Source: Chthoniobacterales bacterium (GTDB lineage Bacteria; Verrucomicrobiota; Verrucomicrobiia; Chthoniobacterales; UBA10450). From it: a stretch of 12,716 nucleotides of DNA. A program made the translations under genes and the position numbers. Numbering within the stretch: position 1 is the first letter of the stretch; each line of letters starts with the position of its first letter. The DNA lies in assembly GCA_025980625.1 (NCBI GenBank), contig JAICXG010000060.1, forward strand, positions 1-12,716, read 5' to 3'. Under the pieces are notes generated by a model. The model was not told the origin of the DNA, did not search any database, and saw only the letters and a list, made by a program, of their open reading frames with translations. Below, piece after piece: positions 1 to 6,100 of this stretch.

Positions 1-96
1 GACAGTTTCCGTCCCGGCGAAGACCTGGTTGGTCTCGAAAAGGCCTTTCAGGCAGCCGAGGAAGATTATCGCCCCGGCGAAGGCAAAAAGAAGTAG
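1..96 (+). CDS. C-terminal tail of an unidentified protein (partial)
   Basis: Frame 1 is open from the window edge and ends at a TAG stop at 94-96, giving 31 residues. The visible tail contains the segment EEDYRPGEGKKK, so it is charged, hydrophilic and lysine-rich at the end, like a flexible C-terminus. The base composition is GC-rich like the genes downstream. I do not recognise the family from this fragment. The stop is followed within two bases by a copy of the CGTTAGGC octamer (98-105). The convergent kinase gene ends at 305, leaving 208 bp without a gene in which I see only two octamer copies (98-105 and a variant at 235-242) and no RNA gene or clear terminator. Confidence 0.55.
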   Translation, partial: DSFRPGEDLVGLEKAFQAAEEDYRPGEGKKK

Positions 97-304
97 TCGT
101 TAGGCGAGCGACCGAAGCGCGCCCCTCGATCAACGGCTCGACAGTCGGTCAGGTGGGTGAAACGTGCACTTCGATGGTCCCGCGCTTCATTCTTCTCCTG
201 ATCTCACTCGATCCCGAGCTGTTCTTTGGCGGTGACCTAACGATCACGATCGATAACCCCGGCAAGCAGGTCGACGATTCATTATCAGATTGCAGCGGCT
301 GCTT

Positions 305-3106
305 TTAGGGAACCTGGGGCCGCAAAGAGCGGACGATGTTCTTGAAGCGCGGATCATCGCGCAGCGAATCCCAGTGCGGGTCGAGAGAAACTTCGGCGTA
401 GCTTGCACCGGCGGGAAGTTTTGCCGAGGCCTGGAGTTGTTCGATCGAAAGGTCCCGCTCGCCGACCCAGGCACAGATAACAGCATAGTAATATAGAACA
501 TCCGCGGCATCGAGTGAGTCTTTTTCGGGAGAAGTAAGCTCGAGCGCCCGGCGGCCTTCGCGCAATGCATCGTCCTTTCGACCTAGAGCCGCATCTATGA
601 GACCCAGAACAGTAAGGGCAGGTCCATAGTTTGGTTGCAGGGAGACCGCTTTTTTCTGTTGCAAGCGCGCCTTAGAAAAAGCACTGCTTGCTGAAACGGT
701 ATCTCCGTTCATTCGGTCGACCAAGCCTTCCAGATAGGCTCGATTGAAATTCACATAGCCCACACCTCTTAGGTTAATTGTATCTTCACCAAGGGTGCGC
801 AGCCTTTCCAGCGCTCGTTCGGCGGCGGCAGTATCGCGCTCTCGGAGAGCGAGGCGTAAGTGATCGACCGACACTTCATAGTCACTTGCGTTTTCCTTCT
901 GCAAAAGTGCATGCATTCCGCGTGTGTCGGCTCGCAGAAGTACATCGAACTCGGCTGTGGCCCATCGGCGATCTTCGTTTGGGTGAAGAGCAATAAGGCG
1001 TTCGCGCATTTCCATTGCTTTGCTGTAGTCACGTAAGTAGAGATAAATTTGCGTGTTACCGCCCAGGATCTCTCTATTTTGTGGGTCTAGCGCGAGCGCA
1101 TCGTTAAAATCGCGCACGGCATCACGCCATCGGTTTTGCCGCCGGTCGATCAGTCCGCTCCATTGAAGGATGCGAGCATTGTTAGGCAGACTGCGGCGGG
1201 CAATATCCAGCTCATCACGCGCGCGATCGTAATCGAAATAGCAGTGGTAAAAATAGGTTGCCAGCGCGAGGTGCGCTTCTCCCGAGTCTGGCTGCAAGCG
1301 AAAGGCAGAATCGATGGCGGATTTCGCGAGCTGGAGACGTCGCGAAGAGCGATCGTAGCCGTGAAAGTAAAACTCAATGTTTGCTTCCGCGAGCCGGCAA
1401 TAGGCGAGAATGAAGGTAGGATCTCGGGTAATAGCCTGATTAAGCAACACCATGGCGTGCAGATAAGCGTCCGCCTGCTCCTTCCCATCCTCGTCAGAAG
1501 CGTGTTGGTCGATTAAGGACGCCGCTTCGCAGTAAAGATTGTAGGCCTTCAGGTCCTTTGTGGGTCCCCCTTGGAGGGCCGCTTTCTCACGAGTGGACAG
1601 TTGTGCATGAAGCTGGTCCGCTATTTTTTGCGCGAGATCGGTCTGGATCGCGAAGATGTCACTTAGCGGCCGGTCGTAATGTTCCGCCCAGACATGTTCG
1701 TCGGTCTGGGTATCGATCAGTTGTGCATTCAAGTGAATTGCGTCGCCATCTCTGCGCACACTTCCTTCCAGAACGTGAGAGACATGCAGATCTTGTCTGA
1801 TTTTCTGCATGTTTCGCGCGGCGCGATAGCGCATCACGCTGGTGCGGCTAATGACTCTTAAGCCGCCTACTTTGGCTAGTCTCGTCAGGACGTCGTCCTG
1901 CAAGCTATCAGCCAGAACCGCGTCGCTCTTGGCACCATCGAGATTATCGAAAGGCAGGACGGCGATTCCCGCCGGAGGTCTGGCTGGCTCGCGATTGAAG
2001 AAAAGGAGTGCGACGGTTACAACCAGAGCCAGGAGAACGGCGAGCAATGCGGCCGTAGTGGTATTACGCCGAACCCACTTACCGCCGCGCGCGATCAATC
2101 CCGTGCGGCGCGCCTGAATTGGCTCGTGCTTCAACCAGCGTTCCAGATCTTCCGCGAGCGCGAGGGCCGACCTGAAGCGCCGTGCAGGATCTTTCTCGAG
2201 ACATTTGAGACATATGGTCGTTAGGTCGCGATCTATCTTTGGATTCCAAAGCCGCGGGTTCCTGGGCTCGGTTTCAAGGACAAGCCGGATCGTCTCATAA
2301 GTCGTCCCACCGGCAAAGGGCGGATGACCAGTAAGTAACTGATAGAAGACAGCGCCCAACCCATAGACATCGGTTGCACTGGTAACCTGGGCATTATTTC
2401 CGGTTGCTTGTTCCGGCGCGATGTAGCTCGGCGTGCCAAGCACTTCCATCGTGCGTGTAATTGTGCTGTCCGATTCGACGAGGCGGACCAGACCGAAATC
2501 GGCCAGATGCGGTTCGCCTTGCGCATCGAGCAGGATATTTCCCGGCTTAATATCGCGATGCAGAATGCCTCGCTCGTGCGCATAGTGGACGGTGCGAGCA
2601 AGGCTGGCGATGAGCTCCGCCGCGCGGCGCAAGGAAATGGCGTCGCGCCTGACGAATTGATCGAGCTGACCGCCTTCTTCCAGTTTCATGCTGAAGTAGC
2701 AGGCACCGTCACGCTCGCCGATTTCGTAGATCGGAATGATCCGCGGATGCTGGAGACGGGCAGCGGCCTCCGCTTCGCGGCGGAAACGTTTCAAATTTGT
2801 TTCCGTCGCGCGCTGGCCCAGCCCAACGATCTTGAGGGCTACGAGCCGATTTAAACTTTTCTGCCGGGCGCGATAAACGATACCCTGGCCGCCGCGCCCG
2901 ATTTCCTCCAGGAGTTCGTAATCGCCGAACTCCGCCAGGACTGGTTCATCCTCTGGCGCTGACTCATCGCGTTGGAGCAGCCCTGACTCGAGGAGACAGG
3001 CCGGGCAATATCCTGACTTCGCGTCGCTCAGAATCTTCGCCCCACATTTATGACAGACAGAGATACCGCTGGTTTTGCCTTCGGCGCGATCTCTCGTCAT
3101 CTCCAT
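305..3106 (-). CDS. Membrane Ser/Thr protein kinase with zinc ribbon, TolB-like domain and TPRs
   Basis: The 933-residue protein is a Hanks-type kinase. An N-terminal zinc ribbon has paired cysteines C18/C21 and C34/C37. The kinase domain spans about residues 62-325, with glycine loop GRGGQG (70-75), ATP-binding K92, catalytic HRD (183-185), DFG (203-205) and the APE-region motif IAPEQ. All key residues are present, so it should be active. One membrane segment (about 351-371) separates the cytoplasmic kinase from a TolB/FlgO-like domain (about 379-505, starting IAVLPFDNL and including VLEGSVRR). TPR-like helices continue to the C-terminus. The outer part probably senses or scaffolds; no ligand can be read from sequence. 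The start is ATG at 3106, with a second in-frame ATG two codons later and no strong ribosome-binding site. It follows the sigma factor by 27 bp and is probably co-transcribed. Confidence 0.93.
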   Translation of the reverse strand: MEMTRDRAEGKTSGISVCHKCGAKILSDAKSGYCPACLLESGLLQRDESAPEDEPVLAEFGDYELLEEIGRGGQGIVYRARQKSLNRLVALKIVGLGQRATETNLKRFRREAEAAARLQHPRIIPIYEIGERDGACYFSMKLEEGGQLDQFVRRDAISLRRAAELIASLARTVHYAHERGILHRDIKPGNILLDAQGEPHLADFGLVRLVESDSTITRTMEVLGTPSYIAPEQATGNNAQVTSATDVYGLGAVFYQLLTGHPPFAGGTTYETIRLVLETEPRNPRLWNPKIDRDLTTICLKCLEKDPARRFRSALALAEDLERWLKHEPIQARRTGLIARGGKWVRRNTTTAALLAVLLALVVTVALLFFNREPARPPAGIAVLPFDNLDGAKSDAVLADSLQDDVLTRLAKVGGLRVISRTSVMRYRAARNMQKIRQDLHVSHVLEGSVRRDGDAIHLNAQLIDTQTDEHVWAEHYDRPLSDIFAIQTDLAQKIADQLHAQLSTREKAALQGGPTKDLKAYNLYCEAASLIDQHASDEDGKEQADAYLHAMVLLNQAITRDPTFILAYCRLAEANIEFYFHGYDRSSRRLQLAKSAIDSAFRLQPDSGEAHLALATYFYHCYFDYDRARDELDIARRSLPNNARILQWSGLIDRRQNRWRDAVRDFNDALALDPQNREILGGNTQIYLYLRDYSKAMEMRERLIALHPNEDRRWATAEFDVLLRADTRGMHALLQKENASDYEVSVDHLRLALRERDTAAAERALERLRTLGEDTINLRGVGYVNFNRAYLEGLVDRMNGDTVSASSAFSKARLQQKKAVSLQPNYGPALTVLGLIDAALGRKDDALREGRRALELTSPEKDSLDAADVLYYYAVICAWVGERDLSIEQLQASAKLPAGASYAEVSLDPHWDSLRDDPRFKNIVRSLRPQVP

Positions 3107-3133
3107 GGTTAATGCACGAGATTTCCGCCAAGG

Positions 3134-3880
3134 TTATGTTCGCAGGACGGCGATGAGATGTCGCAGCTCGTCCTCCACCTCGTCGGGAGTGGCGACGGTG
3201 TGGGCGATCTCTTCGCGCAAGGTTTCGCGGAATTGCAAACGAAGCCGATGAAACGCCTGCTTCACGGCGTTCCCAGTCATCCCAAGCTTTTCGCCGATTT
3301 CGGCCTGTGAAGGATGACCCGGTTCGTCCGTTAACAGACTCTTCAACTGATCGAACAATGCTCCTCTCCCAGAGCCGCGATAGTCTTCTTCGACAAGCGC
3401 AAGGACCCGATCGAGCAGCGTCGTCGCCCATTGGTGTTCGTAAACCTGGTCGGCGGTCAGAGTCTCGACCGGCTCGAGCGCGAAATGCTGCTGGGCGATA
3501 ATCTCATCGAGCGAGATCGGCTGACGGCCATGCCCGCGCTTTGCCGCTCGCGTTTTGTTTCGCTCGTTAGTCAGGAAATGCTTGAGCGAAACCAGCAGAT
3601 AGGAACGCAGCCGGCCTCTCTCGCGTCGTGCTGCCTCAAAGTCGCGACGCTCCAGCCAGCGCGCGAAAAACTCCTGGGTCAGGTCCTTGGCCTCCTCCAT
3701 CTCGTAGCCCTCGCGCCGAATGAACGCGTAAAGCGGCAGCCAGTAAGTGCGGCAAAGCGTTTCGAGAGCCGCATCTGCCGCCGGGGACCCACCCTGCGCG
3801 GCCAGGACAATGCTCCAACGAGTCGTGGCAAAAACCACCCGATCGCCTCCGGAGTGATCGAGAGGTGAAGCAGAGTTCAT
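3134..3880 (-). CDS. ECF-type RNA polymerase sigma factor
   Basis: This 248-residue protein has a sigma-70 region 2 at about 38-105, including the segments LTQEFFARWL and RLRSYLLVSLKHFL. A region 4 helix-turn-helix lies at about 190-225 (QAEIGEKLGMTGNAVKQAFHRLR). A longer acidic linker of about 80 residues joins the two, which makes it longer than typical ECF factors. The N-terminal segment VVFATTRWSIV is typical of the sigma factors that accompany Ser/Thr kinases in Planctomycetes and Verrucomicrobia. No anti-sigma factor gene is adjacent. The downstream kinase, 27 bp away, is the obvious candidate regulator, acting by phosphorylation, but this is an inference from gene order. The start is ATG at 3880, supported by a GAGGT ribosome-binding site. 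Confidence 0.92.
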   Translation of the reverse strand: MNSASPLDHSGGDRVVFATTRWSIVLAAQGGSPAADAALETLCRTYWLPLYAFIRREGYEMEEAKDLTQEFFARWLERRDFEAARRERGRLRSYLLVSLKHFLTNERNKTRAAKRGHGRQPISLDEIIAQQHFALEPVETLTADQVYEHQWATTLLDRVLALVEEDYRGSGRGALFDQLKSLLTDEPGHPSQAEIGEKLGMTGNAVKQAFHRLRLQFRETLREEIAHTVATPDEVEDELRHLIAVLRT

Positions 3881-3888
3881 TTCGTGTG

Positions 3889-3893
3889 ACCTC
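3889..3893 (-). promoter_or_regulatory. Ribosome-binding site of the sigma factor gene
   Basis: On the minus strand GAGGT lies 8 nt before the ATG at 3880. It is one of the few clear Shine-Dalgarno matches in the window and supports the chosen start. The 127-bp gap to the upstream dehydrogenase stop shows no convincing sigma-70 promoter. Confidence 0.6.
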
Positions 3894-4007
3894 GTCGGGC
3901 TTGGTTCTTTCGGCCATTAGCACCCGCGGCGAGTGGCGCCGGCGGTGCAACCGGCTTTGATTAAACCGCAGATGTCGCCCGCAACGCAAGCTCATCCCGC
4001 CCGGTCT

Positions 4008-4763
4008 CTAGGCCATGTAATAGCCACCGTTCACGTTCAGGACATGGCCGGTGATGTAGCTCGCCATCGGCGAAGCGAGGAAGAGCGCTGCATCCACGAT
4101 CTCGCGGGCTTCGCCGAGGCGGCCTAACGGAATCTGTTTCTTGAAATTCTCCGTTACTTCATCGGGCATGCCTTTGCTCATCCCGATGTCGATGAAACCG
4201 GGCGCGATCGCGTTCACCGTGATCTGCTGGCGGGCGAATTCGCGCGCGGAGACTTTCGTTAGGGCAATGATCGCGGCTTTGCTCGAGGAGTAATTCGCCT
4301 GGCCAAACAATCCCATCTGCCCGCTGACCGAGGAGAGATTAATGATGCGCCCGCCCTGGCGCAGAACGGCACCGGCTTTTTGCGTGACGTTGAAGGTGCC
4401 GGCGAGATTCACTCGCACCACGCTTTCGAATTCCTCGAGGGTGAGCTTCTTGATCGTGCGGTCGCGGATGATGCCGGAGTTGTTCACGAGGATGTCGAGC
4501 CCGCCTAACGAATCGGCGATTTGTTTCATCATCGCCTCGACCTGCGCCGGCTGGGTGACATCGCACTCGACCACGAGCGGCTCCTTCAGTTTGCTCGCGA
4601 TGTTCTCCGCATCGCGGCGATTTTGGCCTTCGGCGTCGCCCACGTAGTTGACGACGCAGCGCGCCCCGCGCTCGCCGAATGCCTGAATCATCTCCGCGCC
4701 GATGCCGCGCGAACTGCCGGTGACGAGTACCACCTTTCCGCTGAAATCGAGAGGATCGTTCAT
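4008..4763 (-). CDS. SDR-family oxidoreductase, FabG-like (3-oxoacyl-ACP/CoA reductase type)
   Basis: The 251-residue protein is a classical short-chain dehydrogenase of normal length. The nucleotide-binding motif TGSSRGIG lies near residues 15-22, NNSG is in the fold core, and the catalytic Ser (NLSSVSGQ) is followed by the Tyr-x3-Lys motif in NYSSSKAA. The NVNGGYYMA ending is typical of FabG. The expected reaction is NADPH-dependent reduction of a 3-oxoacyl thioester to the 3-hydroxy form in the cytoplasm. Exact substrate, and whether ACP- or CoA-linked, cannot be decided from sequence. It is divergent from the mutase genes, which suggests a role in acyl-CoA metabolism (PhaB-like) as an alternative to lipid synthesis. 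The ATG at 4763 lacks its own Shine-Dalgarno site and overlaps the stop of a small upstream ORF as ATGA. Two exact octamers lie inside the gene. Confidence 0.92.
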   Translation of the reverse strand: MNDPLDFSGKVVLVTGSSRGIGAEMIQAFGERGARCVVNYVGDAEGQNRRDAENIASKLKEPLVVECDVTQPAQVEAMMKQIADSLGGLDILVNNSGIIRDRTIKKLTLEEFESVVRVNLAGTFNVTQKAGAVLRQGGRIINLSSVSGQMGLFGQANYSSSKAAIIALTKVSAREFARQQITVNAIAPGFIDIGMSKGMPDEVTENFKKQIPLGRLGEAREIVDAALFLASPMASYITGHVLNVNGGYYMA

Positions 4764-4801
4764 CGCGCAATCATGCCGCGCGGGATGAAACCTTCAAGCA
4801 T
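4760..4801 (-). CDS. Possible 13-codon leader ORF coupled to the dehydrogenase
   Basis: On the minus strand an ATG at 4801 opens MLEGFIPRGMIAR and stops at a TGA at 4762-4760. That TGA overlaps the dehydrogenase ATG in an ATGA arrangement, which is typical of translational coupling. A GGAG (4806-4809) sits 4 nt before this ATG, whereas the dehydrogenase start has no Shine-Dalgarno site. The peptide has no run of regulatory codons, so attenuation is not evident. It could equally be chance in an 86-bp divergent intergenic region. Confidence 0.3.
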   Translation of the reverse strand: MLEGFIPRGMIAR

Positions 4802-4849
4802 GGCGCTCCAATCTTGCCCCTCCTTCGTTTGTCGTTAGTTTGCGCACGC

Positions 4850-6100
4850 ATGGCTTCACCCGTCCGCATTCTCACCGCCGTTCCGATCTGCGATGGGCAC
4901 GACAGCGCGATCAACACGATCAATCTCGAGTTCATCCGGCATGGAATTGAAGTCGTTTACCTCGGCTTCCATCGCTACGTCGGAGACATCGTTCGGGCCG
5001 CGATCCAGGAGGATGTGGCCGCGGTCGGGATCTCGAGTTACAACGGCGGGCACATCGATTTCTTTGCCGAGGTCGTCAGGCAACTGCGCCGCGCGGGCGC
5101 GGAGGACATCGCGGTCTTCGGCGGCGGCGGCGGCACGATCACGCCGGATGACGCGAAGATCATGAAACGCAAAGGGGTGGACCAGATTTTCTTTGCCGGG
5201 ACGTCGTTAGGGGAAATCGCCCAGTACGTGAAGAAGCGTTACGGCAATCGTCGCAAGAAAAAGAACCGCAGGAACGCTGATTTGGTTCTCGCGCGCGAGC
5301 TAACGCAAATCGAAGACGCCAGAGGGAAAATTCGAAATTCGAAATTCACAATTCGAAAATCGCGCGAAGCGTGTGTCATCGGCTTCACCGGTCCGGGTGG
5401 CGCGGGCAAGACGACCTTGATTGACGAACTTGTCCTGCGTTTTCTGCGCAACCAGCCGGGGGCGCGGCTTGCCATCCTTTCCCACGACCCGAGTGTGGTG
5501 GGCGAGGGGGCATTGTTAGGCGATCGCGCCACCATGATCAATTCGCAGGATGATCGGGTCTTTATGCGGAGCATGGCGACGCGCGGCCAGGCTGGCGGCC
5601 TCTCGCCCGCGACTGAGAGCTGTCTTGCCCGCCTAACGAGTGCCGGCTTTGATTACGTCTTGCTCGAGACGGTTGGCACCGGTCAGGAGGCGCTCCCGTT
5701 TCGGGGCAGGCTGATCGATCAAACTGTGCTCGTGATGAATCCCGATTACGGCGCGCGTTTGCAGTTGCAGAAAATCGTGATGCTCGACGTGGCCGACATC
5801 GTGGTCGTGAATAAGACCGATCTTGATCGCGCGAAAGTGGCCCTGAGCGAGATCGAGTATCGTCTGACGCAAAACAAGCGTGGCCAGCAACTCGTCGCGA
5901 CAGTCGCGAAGCGCCATCGCGATGCGGGCGTCGATAAGTTATATGAAATGTTGACCGAGCCCGTCATCCCGAGCGCCGTCGAAGGATCCCGTGGCAAAAG
6001 CTTCAAGGTCACTTCGCGGGATGCCTCGAATCCGCCGCGCTTCGCTCGGAATGACGGAAAGGGGAAGGGGCAGGCGAAAAAGCAAACGAAAGACAATTAA
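4850..6100 (+). CDS. icmF: B12-binding domain fused to MeaB-type GTPase (N-terminal half of a split IcmF-type mutase)
   Basis: Residues 5-130 form a cobalamin-binding domain: DGHDSA (15-20) with the likely cobalt-ligand His17, SSYNGG (62-67) and FGGGGGTI (90-97), as in IcmF. Residues 175-370 are a MeaB/ArgK-type G-protein: P-loop GPGGAGKT (181-188), DPS (213-215), LLGDR, ETVGTGQ (274-280 region) and NKTD (321-324). The GTPase would gate cofactor loading and protection of the mutase. ATG 4850 was preferred to a TTG at 4814, because the fold begins directly after it; this gives 416 residues. Two linkers hold repeat-derived sequence: residues about 160-171 and 371-403. The TAA stop is in frame with, and directly followed by, the ATG of the mutase gene. 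IcmF carries all three modules in one chain of roughly 1,090 residues, so this is a split version. Confidence 0.92.
   Translation: MASPVRILTAVPICDGHDSAINTINLEFIRHGIEVVYLGFHRYVGDIVRAAIQEDVAAVGISSYNGGHIDFFAEVVRQLRRAGAEDIAVFGGGGGTITPDDAKIMKRKGVDQIFFAGTSLGEIAQYVKKRYGNRRKKKNRRNADLVLARELTQIEDARGKIRNSKFTIRKSREACVIGFTGPGGAGKTTLIDELVLRFLRNQPGARLAILSHDPSVVGEGALLGDRATMINSQDDRVFMRSMATRGQAGGLSPATESCLARLTSAGFDYVLLETVGTGQEALPFRGRLIDQTVLVMNPDYGARLQLQKIVMLDVADIVVVNKTDLDRAKVALSEIEYRLTQNKRGQQLVATVAKRHRDAGVDKLYEMLTEPVIPSAVEGSRGKSFKVTSRDASNPPRFARNDGKGKGQAKKQTKDN
5328..5362. repeat. AT-rich 7-bp tandem repeat inside the B12-GTPase gene
   Basis: Five consecutive 7-bp units can be read: AAATTCG, AAATTCG, AAATTCA, CAATTCG, AAAATCG. 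The stretch is conspicuously AT-rich within a GC-rich gene. It is translated as the linker (residues about 160-171) between the cobalamin domain and the GTPase. Its 35-bp length is not a multiple of three, so unit gain or loss would often break the frame. Confidence 0.75.
5961..6057. repeat. REP-like imperfect palindrome inside the end of the B12-GTPase gene
   Basis: Outer arms CCGTCATCCCGAGCG (5961-5975) and CGCTCGGAATGACGG (6043-6057) pair at 14 of 15 positions. Inner arms CGAAGGATCCCG (5980-5991) and CGGGATGCCTCG (6017-6028) pair at 10 of 12. Together they make a long interrupted hairpin of 97 bp. The pattern resembles dispersed GTCATyCCGAGCG palindromes seen between genes in many bacterial genomes (recalled, not searched). 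Here it is translated, giving residues 371-403 after the GTPase fold. Confidence 0.75.

Noticed and set aside
97..304. Gap between the first gene tail and the kinase searched for an RNA gene
   Set aside because: No tRNA-like or strong hairpin structure was found; only a weak GACCGA/TCGGTC pairing and two octamer copies.
244..570. Minus-strand frame over the 3' end of the kinase gene
   Set aside because: It overlaps the kinase coding sequence in another frame and has no recognisable features.
4814..4849. TTG start giving 12 extra residues on the B12-GTPase protein
   Set aside because: The extra segment has no homology to the cobalamin domain and no Shine-Dalgarno site; ATG 4850 lies directly before the fold.
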